Shown here: piece by piece, positions 1 to 8,259 of the stretch
Position numbering within the stretch: the stretch's first letter is position 1
Layout of the letters: each line of letters opens with the position of its first letter
NCBI RefSeq assembly: GCF_900215205.1
Contig: NZ_OBDY01000022.1
Location: 119,009-183,008, forward strand
Reading direction: 5' to 3'
DNA: 64,000 nt
From: Paractinoplanes atraurantiacus
GTDB taxonomy: Bacteria > Actinomycetota > Actinomycetes > Mycobacteriales > Micromonosporaceae
Made by a program: the position numbers and the translations under genes
The notes under the pieces: generated by a model
What the model was told of the DNA's origin: nothing
Databases searched by the model: none
The model's input: only the letters and a program-made list of their open reading frames with translations

Positions 1-2
1 TG

Positions 3-1325
3 GTGAAGGTGGTCTTCGCCAGTCTGGTCGGCACCGCCGTCGAGTGGTACGACTTCTTCCTGTACGGCTCCGCCGCCGCTCTCGTCTTCGGCACGCTGTT
101 CTTCCCCACCTCGGATCCGGCCACCGCAACGCTGCTCGCGTTCGGCACATACGCGCTCGGCTTCGTCGCCCGCCCGCTCGGCGGCATCGTCTTCGGCCAT
201 TTCGGCGACCGGGTCGGCCGCAAGAAGATGCTCGTCGTCTCGCTGATGACGATGGGCCTGGCGACGATCGCGATCGGCTTGCTGCCGACGTACGCGACGA
301 TCGGCGTGGCCGCCCCGATCCTGCTGCTCGTATGTCGTCTCGCGCAGGGTTTCGCGGTCGGCGGTGAGTGGGGCGGCGCGGTGCTGATGGCCGCCGAGCA
401 CGGCGACGACAAGCGCCGCGGACTGTGGACGTCGTGGCCGCAGGCCGGTGTGGCCCTCGGCAATCTGCTGGCCACGGGCGTGCTCTGGATCCTCGCCGCG
501 GTGCAGTCGGACGAGGCGTTCAACGCTTGGGGCTGGCGCATTCCGTTCCTCCTCAGTGCCGTGCTGGTGCTGGTCGGTCTCTGGGTGCGGTTGTCCGTCG
601 AGGAGTCGCCGCTGTTCCAGTCGGCCCGCGAGCGCCTCACCGAACGGCACCAGCCGCTGCTCGAGGTGGTGCGCCGCTACCCACGCGAGGTCCTGGTCGC
701 GATGGGCATGCGCCTGGCCGAGAACATCTCCTACTACCTGTTCACGGTCATCTCCATCACCTTCCTGACCACGTACGCCGGCGAGAAGTCCGACCGGGAC
801 ATGATCCTGAGTGCTCTCCTCATCGGTTCGGTCGTGCAGTTCGTGGTGATCCCCCTGATCGGCGCGTTCTCCGACCGGATAGGCCGGCGCCCGCTCTATC
901 TCGTGGGCGCGGTCGGCGTCGCGGTGTGGTCGTTCTTCTTCTTCGACCTGGTCGGCAGCCGCAACGAGGGCCTGATCACGCTCGCGGTGGTCGTCGGGCT
1001 GATCCTGCACGCCCTCATGTACGCCCCGCAGGCCGCCTTCTTCTCGGAGCTCTTCGGCACGTCGGTCCGCTACACGGGCGCCTCGGTCGGCTACCAGCTC
1101 GCCTCGATCTTCGCCGGCGCGCTGGCCCCGATCATCGCCGTACGCCTGCTCGGCAGCACGGACAACCCGAACACCACCGCCGTCGCCATCTACATGACGA
1201 TCGCCTCCGTCCTCACTGTCATCTCCGTCCTGGTCACTCGCGAGACCGCCCGCTCCTCACTGAGCCACGACCGCGTCGCCGCCGCTCCGGCCGACTCCCC
1301 CAGCAGCGCCCCCGTCGCCAAGTAG
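3..1325 (+). CDS. MFS transporter, metabolite:H+ symporter (MHS) family, 5'-truncated by window edge
   Basis: Inner-membrane secondary carrier of the sugar/metabolite:proton symporter group (ShiA/ProP/KgtP relatives), which bring in small carboxylates or compatible solutes. The N-terminus reads VGTAVEWYDFFLYG, the signature of MHS proteins, followed by GHFGDRVGRKK (MFS loop 2-3 motif A) and GGEWGGAVLM in TM4-5. About 12 hydrophobic segments are visible. The first in-frame start is the GTG at base 3, but family members usually carry 10-25 residues before this point and the frame is open to the window edge, so the true start is probably outside. The substrate cannot be told from sequence. It converges on the response regulator gene through a strong hairpin. 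Confidence 0.85.
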   Translation: MKVVFASLVGTAVEWYDFFLYGSAAALVFGTLFFPTSDPATATLLAFGTYALGFVARPLGGIVFGHFGDRVGRKKMLVVSLMTMGLATIAIGLLPTYATIGVAAPILLLVCRLAQGFAVGGEWGGAVLMAAEHGDDKRRGLWTSWPQAGVALGNLLATGVLWILAAVQSDEAFNAWGWRIPFLLSAVLVLVGLWVRLSVEESPLFQSARERLTERHQPLLEVVRRYPREVLVAMGMRLAENISYYLFTVISITFLTTYAGEKSDRDMILSALLIGSVVQFVVIPLIGAFSDRIGRRPLYLVGAVGVAVWSFFFFDLVGSRNEGLITLAVVVGLILHALMYAPQAAFFSELFGTSVRYTGASVGYQLASIFAGALAPIIAVRLLGSTDNPNTTAVAIYMTIASVLTVISVLVTRETARSSLSHDRVAAAPADSPSSAPVAK

Positions 1326-1337
1326 GGATCGTCTTCA

Positions 1338-1376
1338 GGGCCGCGACCACCTCGCCGACACGGGTGGTCGCGGCCC
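1338..1376. terminator. Bidirectional hairpin terminator
   Basis: Perfect 14-bp inverted repeat (GGGCCGCGACCACC and its complement) with an 11-nt loop between two convergent genes. No T-run follows, as is usual in high-GC actinobacteria. Confidence 0.75.
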
Positions 1377-1379
1377 GCG

Positions 1380-2108
1380 TCATTTGTCCACCACACCAGC
1401 CGCCGACCTCCCCTCTCGGTGATGAGAAGCGACCACCAGCCCCGACTCGTAGGCAGCGATGACCAACTGCGCGCGGTCACGCGCGTGCAGCTTGGCCAGC
1501 AGCCGGGTGATGTGCGTTTTCACCGTGGCCAGCCCCAGCCGAAGACGGTCCGCGATCTCGGCGTTCGACATGCCGCCCGCGATCAGCACCAGCACCTCAC
1601 GCTCGCGATCGGTGACATGGTTCAGCCCGGCGACCGGATGGTCGGGCTCCGGACCGGAACCGCCGGCCGCGAACCGCGCGATCAGGCTGCGCGTGACGGC
1701 CGAGGTCGGCAGGGCATCCCCCGCCGCCACCGCGCGGATGGCGGCGATCAGGTCGTTCGGCGCCACATCCTTGAGCAGAAACCCGCTGGCCCCCGCCCGC
1801 AGCGCCGTGAACACGTACACATCGAAGTCGAACGTCGTCAGGATCAGCACCCGCGTCCGCGGTGTCCGCGGATCACCGCAGATCATCCGGGTGGCCTGAA
1901 TGCCGTCGACCTCAGGCATCCGAATGTCCATCAGCACGACGTCGGGCTGCTCCTGCCGAGCCAGCTCCACCGCCTCGGCCCCGTTACCGGCCTCCCCCAC
2001 CACCTCGAGCCCGGGCGTCAGCTCGACCAGGAGCCGAAAACTGGCCCGCAGAAGTTCCTGATCGTCCGCGATCAACACCCGGACGGGCGCTTCGGCCTCG
2101 GCCTTCAC
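1380..2108 (-). CDS. NarL/FixJ-family response regulator
   Basis: DNA-binding response regulator of 242 residues. The N-terminal receiver has the acidic pair D15/D16, phosphoacceptor D61 in VVLMDIRMP, T91 and K113. The C-terminal LuxR-type helix-turn-helix reads LTDREREVLVLIAGG-like (here VTDREREVLVLIAGGMSNAEIADRL) and lies near residues 165-225. Its start overlaps the stop of the upstream kinase by 4 bp (ATGA), so the two are translationally coupled and form a cognate pair. The divergent MacB/FtsX-type ABC transporter is the obvious candidate target, as in many cell-envelope stress modules. Confidence 0.93.
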   Translation of the reverse strand: MKAEAEAPVRVLIADDQELLRASFRLLVELTPGLEVVGEAGNGAEAVELARQEQPDVVLMDIRMPEVDGIQATRMICGDPRTPRTRVLILTTFDFDVYVFTALRAGASGFLLKDVAPNDLIAAIRAVAAGDALPTSAVTRSLIARFAAGGSGPEPDHPVAGLNHVTDREREVLVLIAGGMSNAEIADRLRLGLATVKTHITRLLAKLHARDRAQLVIAAYESGLVVASHHREGRSAAGVVDK

Positions 2109-3193
2109 CGCGCACCCCCATAAGGAAGAGTCGCGACTACCTCGAAGCCACCGGCCTTACGCGGTCCTGCGGTGAAGCTGCCGCCATAGGCGGCGACCCG
2201 CTCACGCATGCCGGCGAGCCCCATGCCATCGCCGGCCGGTGCGAGCCGCCGGGTGCCGTCGTCGGCCACCTCTATCCGGAGCTCGCCATCGGACGCGGCA
2301 ACATCCACATGACATTTCGCCGGAGCAGCATGCTTCACCACGTTGGTCAGGGACTCCTGCACGATCCGGTAGGCGGCGAGAACCACGCCCTCCGGCGCGT
2401 CCTCTCCCCCGCGCACGGCCAAGCTGACCACTACCCCGGCCCAAGCGGCGCGATCGGCCAGATGAGAGAGGTCGGCGAGCACCGGCGGCGCGGTGAACAC
2501 CGGTTCGGTCCGCAGCTCGCCCACCGACCGGCGCAGCTCCTCGAGGGCCTGCTTGCTCGTCGCCTCGATCACCGCCAGCGCCGCCGGCAATTCCTCCGGG
2601 CGCTGCTGAGCCACGTGATTGGCGATCGCCGCCTTGACCGCGATGAGGCTCAAGCTGTGGCCGATGATGTCGTGCATCTCCCGCGCGATGCGCAGCCGCT
2701 CGTCGGAGACCGCCTGCTCGGTCGCGCGTGCGGCGGTCAGCGCCGCCTGACGGCGGCGCTCGCGCAGCGTCCAGCCGAGCGCCCAGCTCGCCGCGCAGAT
2801 CAGCGCCGCGAACACGGTGCCGGCCAGGCCGGGCCCGTCGGCGGAGATGTCGGCCACCACAGTTCCGATCAGCACGACGGCACTCGCCGCCGACGCGGCC
2901 GCGAAGCTCCGGCGGCCCCCGACATACAGACCCAGGGCGAACAGCACGACGGCCATGGAGAACAGAGGACCGGTGGAGGCGAAGTCGGGCACGATGCCGA
3001 ACGCCAGCGCGGCGCCCGCGGTCACGCCCACGACGAGCGTGCCGGCGACCGGCCATTGCCAGCTGATCAGCAGCGGCACGCTGAGCAGCGTCGCGGTCAG
3101 GAAGGTGAGCCAGGGCGGCTCGTGGTAACTGCCGTCCTCCGCGGCCGCATACAAGCAGATCAGCCAGGCGGCTGCCGCGAGAGCGACATCCAT
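2105..3193 (-). CDS. Sensor histidine kinase, HisKA_3 type
   Basis: Membrane histidine kinase of about 362 residues, partner of the adjacent response regulator. Four to five hydrophobic segments fill the first 150 residues with no large extracellular domain, suggesting sensing within the membrane. The phosphorylated histidine lies in AREMHDIIGHSLSL, followed by a HATPase domain with NVVKHA (N box) and a DGMGLAGMRERV G-box. The frame stays open up to base 3340, but that would overlap the divergent ABC gene. The ATG at 3193 (MDVALAAAAW) directly before the first membrane segment is preferred; GTG 3211 is an alternative. Confidence 0.9.
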   Translation of the reverse strand: MDVALAAAAWLICLYAAAEDGSYHEPPWLTFLTATLLSVPLLISWQWPVAGTLVVGVTAGAALAFGIVPDFASTGPLFSMAVVLFALGLYVGGRRSFAAASAASAVVLIGTVVADISADGPGLAGTVFAALICAASWALGWTLRERRRQAALTAARATEQAVSDERLRIAREMHDIIGHSLSLIAVKAAIANHVAQQRPEELPAALAVIEATSKQALEELRRSVGELRTEPVFTAPPVLADLSHLADRAAWAGVVVSLAVRGGEDAPEGVVLAAYRIVQESLTNVVKHAAPAKCHVDVAASDGELRIEVADDGTRRLAPAGDGMGLAGMRERVAAYGGSFTAGPRKAGGFEVVATLPYGGAR

Positions 3194-3245
3194 CAATCGG
3201 CGAAGAATCACGCGACCGACATTATCGACCGCGGACGCCGCGCGC

Positions 3246-3278
3246 GTCAGACCACGGGTTGACAGACTCCGGTCTGAC
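3246..3278. promoter_or_regulatory. Inverted repeat in divergent HK/ABC promoter
   Basis: GTCAGACC and GGTCTGAC (perfect complements) are separated by 17 bp, with a third half-site (CAGAC/GTCTG) inside and a TTGACA -35-like hexamer at 3259-3264. It is a candidate binding site for the adjacent response regulator. No convincing -10 was found. Confidence 0.4.
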
Positions 3279-3311
3279 GACACCGAAGCCCCGGTGCCCG
3301 ATCGTCGTCCC

Positions 3312-4037
3312 ATGACAGTCTTCCTGCGCGAGTTACGCAAGACTTATGAGGCCACGGCGGGGACCGTGACGGCCCTCGACGGCGTGACCGTCGGGTTCGA
3401 GCAGTCCACCTTCACCGCGATCATGGGCCCGTCCGGGTCGGGCAAGTCCACTCTGCTGCATTGCGCCGCCGGCCTGGAGCAGCCCACATCGGGCACGGTC
3501 ACCGTCGACGGCACGGTGCTGGGCGAGCTCGGCGGCAACGAGCTCACCCGCTTCCGCCGCGACCGCATCGGCTTCGTCTTCCAAGACTTCAACCTCGTCT
3601 CCTCGCTGACCGCCGCGCAGAACGTCGCACTGCCGGCGCGGCTCGCGGGCCGCCGGGCCGACGCCGCCGCGGTGACGGCGGTGCTCGACGGGGTCGGCCT
3701 GGCCGACCGGGCGGCACACCGGCCCAGCGAGCTCTCCGGCGGGCAGCAGCAGCGGGTGGCCATCGCCCGGGCCCTGTTCGCCCAGCCCGCCGTCGTGTTC
3801 GCCGATGAGCCGACCGGCGCCCTCGACAAGGCGACCTCTCATCAGATCCTCACCTTGATGAGGCGCATGGTCGACGAGCACGGGCGGACGATCGTGCTGG
3901 TCACCCACGATCCGGTGGCCGCGGCGGTCGCCGATCGTGTCCTTCTTCTGGTCGACGGGCGGGTCACCGACGAGATGGCCGGCGCCGACGCGGCGGCCGT
4001 GGCCGACCGCATGACCGCCATGGAGCGGTCGTGGTGA
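3312..4037 (+). CDS. ABC transporter ATP-binding protein, MacB/LolD family
   Basis: Cytoplasmic ATPase of 241 residues that drives the FtsX-type permease encoded next. Walker A is GPSGSGKST, the Q-loop is in FVFQDFNL, the signature is LSGGQQQR, Walker B is VVFADEPTGALD and the switch His is in VLVTHD. ADEPTGALD plus the QDFNL Q-loop is typical of the MacB/LolD/BceA class. ATG 3312 is chosen over GTG 3294 because homologs begin right at the first beta strand. It overlaps the next gene by 4 bp. Confidence 0.93.
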   Translation: MTVFLRELRKTYEATAGTVTALDGVTVGFEQSTFTAIMGPSGSGKSTLLHCAAGLEQPTSGTVTVDGTVLGELGGNELTRFRRDRIGFVFQDFNLVSSLTAAQNVALPARLAGRRADAAAVTAVLDGVGLADRAAHRPSELSGGQQQRVAIARALFAQPAVVFADEPTGALDKATSHQILTLMRRMVDEHGRTIVLVTHDPVAAAVADRVLLLVDGRVTDEMAGADAAAVADRMTAMERSW

Positions 4038-6310
4038 CCCGCCCCCCGGCCCGGCGAGACCAGTCACGCGGCTCCGCCGCCGGCCTGGGTGGTGATCGGA
4101 AGGGCACGTTCCTCGCCGTCCTGCTCGGCACGACGATCGTGACCACCTTCCTGCTTCTGCTCACGTCGGGGCAGCCGCGGGTCCCCGATCGCCTGGCCGA
4201 TTTCGGCGTCGTGGTCACCAGCCCGGCGGCCGACAACCGGCCCGATGAGTTCGCGGAGCCGGTCCCCTGGTCCGCCGCGGCGGCGCAGTCCCTGGTGGAG
4301 CGGCTCCGCTCGGTGCCGGGCGTCGACGCTGTGGCCGTCGACCGCCGCTTCTATGCGCAGCCGATGCTCGACGGGCGGCCGGTCGCCGGCAGCACGGCCG
4401 GGCATGCATGGCTCGGCGAGAGCCCGCCGCCACCGGGTGAAGTGATCGTCGACCGCTCACTCGGCGTCTCGATCGGGGCTCCGCTCACGCTATTGACCGC
4501 CACCGGGCCGCAGACCTGGCGGGTGGGCGGGCACACCGACTGGCGCGGTGTCTACTTCTCCCCCGAGGAGGCGGCTCGGCTGAGTCCCGGCGTTCGGGCC
4601 ATCGGGGTGTCCGGCGCGGCCTCGGTCGAAGCCGTGCGCGCTGCGGTCGGCTCCGCGGGCATCGTGTCGAGCGGCGACGCGCGGGGCATCGCCGAGCCGC
4701 GCTCCGACGCCCGCACCCGGTGGATCGGCATGCAGGTCCTCACCGCGACCACGGCGCTGGCCGGGTTCGCCTGCGTCTTTCTCATCGCGTCGACCTCGGC
4801 GTACGCGGTCGACCAGCGCCGCCGGGAGATCGGCCTGTTGCGCGCGGTGGGCGCGACCCCGCGCCAGATCCGTTCGATGCTGCACCGGTCGGCGCTGCTG
4901 CTGGGCGTCCGTGCCGCCCCCGCCGGCGTGCTGCTCGGTGGACTCGCCTCGATCGTTCTGGCCAGGTTCCTGGTCGGCGCCGGACTGGAGCCGCACGGGT
5001 ACGGCGTGCGCTGGCAGCCCTGGGTGCTGGCGGTGGCTTTCGGCGCCGGCCCGCTGATCTCTCTGATGGGCGCGGTCATGCCCGCGCGGCGGGCGGCCCG
5101 GATCAGTCCGATCGAGGCCCTGCGGGTCGCCGCGGTGGAGCCACGGGCCATGAGCCACGGCCGTTGGATCACCGGCCTCACCACTGCCGCCGCGGCGGTG
5201 GGTGCGGGCGTCGCCGCCGCAAGCGCCGGCGACATGCAGGACGTGGGCACCTATGCCCTGTTCGGCGCCATGGCGCTGGTCGCGGCGGCGGCGCTGCTGG
5301 CGCCGGCGGTCGTTCCCGCGCTGATCCGCCTGCTGCTCGGGCCATGGACCGGCATCACGGCCGTACTAGCCCGGGAGAGTGCGCGCGTGGCGGTGCGACG
5401 GACCGCTTCCACGGCCGCTCCCGTTCTGTTCACTGTGGCGTTCGCCGTCTTCGTCACGGGCACCGCACAGACCTCGGCCGCCGCCTGGGAGACCCGCCGC
5501 GCGAACACCATTGCCACCGAATCCGTGCTCGTGCCGGACGGAACCCCCGGCCTGCCCGACAGTGCCGCGGCCGGCGCCCCGTTGGACACGACCGTCTACA
5601 TCCGGCAGAGGGCAGTGCAGGTGAGCGGGGCCGATTCGGTCGCCGATGGCACCGCGCTGGTCTCCGCGGGGGCCGCCGAGCGCTACGGGCCTTCGGTGAC
5701 GGTCACCTTCGCCGACGGCGAGCGTGAGACGCTGCGTGTGGCCGGAACAGCGCCGCCGGTCCCGCTCGCCGCCGACCTCGTCCTGGGCCGGGACATCGTG
5801 CGGAAGCATGACTCCTCGGCGCTGGCCCCCGGCGCCTATCCCGTGCCGCCGGGGCCTGTGCCGGCCGGCGCCAAGGCGGCGAGCCCGGGTGAGCTCGCCC
5901 GTCAGGCCGATGCCGAGGACGACCGGCTCGTCCGGGTGTTCACGATGCTGCTGCTCGCCGTCTCGGCCGGCGCCGGCGCGCTCGCGGTGGCCAACACCCT
6001 GCTCATGACGGCCCGTCGCCGCGGACCGGACCACCGGGTACTGCGGCTCGCCGGCGCCTCACGAGGCCAGGTGCTCGGTGCCGTGACGCTGGAAACGACC
6101 CTGGTCGTCGCCATCGGCTCCCTGCTCGGCGGGGCCGCCGGCCTGATCGCGATCGCCGGGTCCGCCCGTTCCCTCGGCGCTCAGATCGGCGACCACGTAC
6201 CCATCTCGATCTCGTGGCCGGCGGTTGCCGCCTCCATAGTCTGCTGCCTGGCCCTTGCCCTCGCCGCGGCCCTGTGGAGACCCGCGTTCACCCCCACCCG
6301 AGACGGCTGA
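4034..6310 (+). CDS. FtsX-like ABC transporter permease
   Basis: Large permease of about 758 residues. One membrane segment lies near the N-terminus, an extracytoplasmic domain spans roughly residues 50-235, and two FtsX membrane modules follow (around 240-350 and 640-755), the classic layout of actinobacterial 8-10-TM FtsX exporters. The segment RREIGLLRAVGATPRQI is the conserved FtsX cytoplasmic loop; the second copy (RRGPDHRVLRLAGASRGQV) is more divergent. GTG 4034 overlaps the ATPase stop (GTGA); GTG 4031 is equally possible. The substrate is unknown: lipoprotein, peptide or antibiotic efflux is typical. The adjacent two-component system suggests envelope-stress induction. Confidence 0.9.
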   Translation: MTRPPARRDQSRGSAAGLGGDRKGTFLAVLLGTTIVTTFLLLLTSGQPRVPDRLADFGVVVTSPAADNRPDEFAEPVPWSAAAAQSLVERLRSVPGVDAVAVDRRFYAQPMLDGRPVAGSTAGHAWLGESPPPPGEVIVDRSLGVSIGAPLTLLTATGPQTWRVGGHTDWRGVYFSPEEAARLSPGVRAIGVSGAASVEAVRAAVGSAGIVSSGDARGIAEPRSDARTRWIGMQVLTATTALAGFACVFLIASTSAYAVDQRRREIGLLRAVGATPRQIRSMLHRSALLLGVRAAPAGVLLGGLASIVLARFLVGAGLEPHGYGVRWQPWVLAVAFGAGPLISLMGAVMPARRAARISPIEALRVAAVEPRAMSHGRWITGLTTAAAAVGAGVAAASAGDMQDVGTYALFGAMALVAAAALLAPAVVPALIRLLLGPWTGITAVLARESARVAVRRTASTAAPVLFTVAFAVFVTGTAQTSAAAWETRRANTIATESVLVPDGTPGLPDSAAAGAPLDTTVYIRQRAVQVSGADSVADGTALVSAGAAERYGPSVTVTFADGERETLRVAGTAPPVPLAADLVLGRDIVRKHDSSALAPGAYPVPPGPVPAGAKAASPGELARQADAEDDRLVRVFTMLLLAVSAGAGALAVANTLLMTARRRGPDHRVLRLAGASRGQVLGAVTLETTLVVAIGSLLGGAAGLIAIAGSARSLGAQIGDHVPISISWPAVAASIVCCLALALAAALWRPAFTPTRDG

Positions 6311-6328
6311 GGCCCTGCGGTGCCTCAG
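6307..6328. terminator. Hairpin holding both convergent stop codons
   Basis: CTGAGGC and GCCTCAG with an 8-nt loop. The TGA of the permease and the TGA of the opposing TSUP gene both lie within the stem arms. Confidence 0.6.
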
Positions 6329-7074
6329 GGGTTGAGCCACAGCGAAACGGCCAGGCCCAGAGCGGCGAGTGCGATGGTCACGCGCAGCGGGCGCTCGGGC
6401 AGGCGGCGGACCAGGACCGGGCCGAGGCGGCTGCCGACCAGGCAGCCGGCGGCCAGCAGGGCGGCTGCGGTCCAGTGCACCGGCGCGATCAGCGCGTACA
6501 GGATGGCGGCGACGAGATTGGAGGCGCCCAGGACGATGCTTTTGACGGCGTTCGTCACGGGAAGCGGTTCGGCCACGGCCAGCGACATCGCGGCCAGCAG
6601 GAGAACGCCGGCGGCCGCGCCGAAATATCCGCCGTAGATGGCGATGAAGAAGATGCTGAAGCCCAGCGGCGGCCGGAAGCCGGGCTTCGCGTACCAAACC
6701 CGCAGCGGGTCGCGCAGCAGCAGCGTGACGCCGCCGAGGGCGACGAGGAAGGGGACGATGCGCTCGAAAGCCGAGGCGGGGGTGCTGAGGAGCAGCACAG
6801 CGCCGACCGCGCCGCCGACTGCGGCTACCGCGCACTGCCGGAGAAGTCGGCCGCCCTGGCCGCGCAACTCGTGCCGGGAGCCGGCAGCGGAGCCCGCCGC
6901 GCTCGACAGCAGGGCCACGGTGTTGGTCACGTTCGCCGCCACGGGCGGAATGCCGACGCCGAGCAGCACCGGATAGCTGACGAGCGACGCCAAGCCCGCC
7001 ATCGACCCGGTCAACCCCGACCCGACACCCCCGGCCACCAACAACGCCGCATGATCAACATTCACGTGGAGCAA
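6325..7074 (-). CDS. TauE/SafE (TSUP) family membrane permease
   Basis: A 249-residue polytopic membrane protein with about eight hydrophobic segments and the duplicated TSUP architecture. The N-terminal half has GVGSGLTGSMAGLASLVSYPVLL and the second half has YGGYFGAAAGVLLLAAM, the conserved glycine-rich motifs of this family. Members export sulfite, sulfonates or organosulfur anions; the substrate here is not determinable. No sulfur-metabolism genes are adjacent, so it appears to stand alone. Confidence 0.85.
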   Translation of the reverse strand: MLHVNVDHAALLVAGGVGSGLTGSMAGLASLVSYPVLLGVGIPPVAANVTNTVALLSSAAGSAAGSRHELRGQGGRLLRQCAVAAVGGAVGAVLLLSTPASAFERIVPFLVALGGVTLLLRDPLRVWYAKPGFRPPLGFSIFFIAIYGGYFGAAAGVLLLAAMSLAVAEPLPVTNAVKSIVLGASNLVAAILYALIAPVHWTAAALLAAGCLVGSRLGPVLVRRLPERPLRVTIALAALGLAVSLWLNP

Positions 7075-7108
7075 CGCTAGCGCGCTGAGCGGTCACCAAG
7101 GAGGCCGC

Positions 7109-8023
7109 TTACCCGAGGGAGTTCGCGATGGTGAGAGCTAGGAGGACAGGTATGCAGAGCAGGGAGGACAAGAACACGGCGTCGCGGGCCAGCGTAGTGG
7201 CGGCGGTGAAGGACTGGGCGTACAGGAAGACGTTCTGGGCTGTGGGTAAGGCGGCCAGCACCGTGACGGCGTAGGTCTCTGATGGGGACAGGCGCAGCAC
7301 CAAGGCCAGCACGTAGGCGAATAAGGGCATCAATGCGGTCTTGAGGGCTACGGCGGCGAGGGTGGGCGTGCGGTCCGGGCCGGGGGCCAGGACTCGGGCG
7401 CCTGACAGGGACAGGCCGAAGGCGATCAGGACTACCGGGACTGCGGCCTGGCCTATGGCGGCCATCGGGTCGGTGAGCACGGACGGTAGGGGCAGGTTGG
7501 TTACTGCTACTACGACGCCTAGGACTACCGCCACGCTGAGTGGGCTTCGTAGGGGTGCGGTCAGTGAGGTGCGCCAGGAGGTGTCGCCTGTGGTTGCCAG
7601 TTGGAGGAGGGTGAGGGCTATCGGGGTGATGATCAGTAGCTGGAGCATGATGATCGGGACCACCAGGGCGGCGTCGTGCAGGACGTAGGCCGCGATCGGG
7701 ATGCCTATGTAGCCGGCGTTGGTGTAGCCGGCGGCTAGGGCGCCGACTATGCGGGTTCCCGGGTCGCGGTGGCGGGTGATCAGGGCGTGCGCGGCGAAGC
7801 AGAGGAAGGCCGCCAGCGCGGAGACCACCAAGGGTTCAGAGAACAAGGCGCGCGGGTTCGACGCTGAAGCGCTGGTGAAGAGCAGGCACGGGGACAAGAC
7901 CGTGTAGGCCAGGCGGCCCGCTACGGGGACGGTCTCCGCGGGGAGCCTGCCCCACCGGCCGGCCAGCCAGCCGATGAGGACGATCACGGCGATGACCGCG
8001 AACCCCGAGAGCGCCGAGATCAT
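7109..8023 (-). CDS. AEC (auxin efflux carrier) family transporter
   Basis: A 304-residue integral membrane protein with about ten TM segments of the AEC/BART type. ATG 8023 (MISALSGFAVIAVIVLIGW) starts directly at the first membrane helix; an upstream in-frame extension to 8113 is rich in Pro/Arg and rejected. The conserved GYTNAGYIGIPIA motif is present in the middle and ALPTAQNVFLYAQ near the end. Bacterial AEC members carry dicarboxylates or amino acids. Third codon positions hold noticeably more A and T than in neighbouring genes, which may mark a more recent arrival. Confidence 0.85.
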   Translation of the reverse strand: MISALSGFAVIAVIVLIGWLAGRWGRLPAETVPVAGRLAYTVLSPCLLFTSASASNPRALFSEPLVVSALAAFLCFAAHALITRHRDPGTRIVGALAAGYTNAGYIGIPIAAYVLHDAALVVPIIMLQLLIITPIALTLLQLATTGDTSWRTSLTAPLRSPLSVAVVLGVVVAVTNLPLPSVLTDPMAAIGQAAVPVVLIAFGLSLSGARVLAPGPDRTPTLAAVALKTALMPLFAYVLALVLRLSPSETYAVTVLAALPTAQNVFLYAQSFTAATTLARDAVFLSSLLCIPVLLALTIANSLG

Positions 8024-8113
8024 CAGCCGACGGTAGCGGGCAGACGGCCAGCACGCAGACGGCCGCCGCGGAGACGGCAGGCGGGGAGACGGTCGGTGGG
8101 AAATTGCAAACAC

Positions 8114-8127
8114 TGCAAACGCTTGCC
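8114..8127. promoter_or_regulatory. LacI-family operator-like site 1
   Basis: TGCAAACGCTTGCC is an imperfect palindrome with the central CG typical of LacI/GalR and CRE-type sites, about 135 bp upstream of the pectate lyase start. Confidence 0.45.
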
Positions 8128-8168
8128 GTTGGGATTGATGGGTTTCTATTCTCGGGGGCAGCAGTTAG

Positions 8169-8181
8169 GTAAGCGCTTTCC
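8169..8181. promoter_or_regulatory. LacI-family operator-like site 2
   Basis: GTAAGCGCTTTCC, with perfect core AAGCGCTT, lies 79 bp upstream of the pectate lyase start. Together with site 1 it suggests repression by a LacI-type sugar regulator encoded elsewhere. Confidence 0.5.
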
Positions 8182-8259
8182 TGCATACGAATCCTGGTCG
8201 GCGTGGGAGACGGCATTGGTTCGTAGCAGCGCCCGAAAAGGTATGCGAGGAGGAGCGAC

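Noticed and set aside
1862..3262. 466-codon plus-strand open frame
   Set aside because: It is antisense to the two-component genes, Arg/Pro-rich and without any domain; a GC-driven shadow.
8030..8100. Repeated AGACGG units as a possible CRISPR or regulatory array
   Set aside because: Units are short, irregularly spaced and lack spacers; simple low-complexity sequence.
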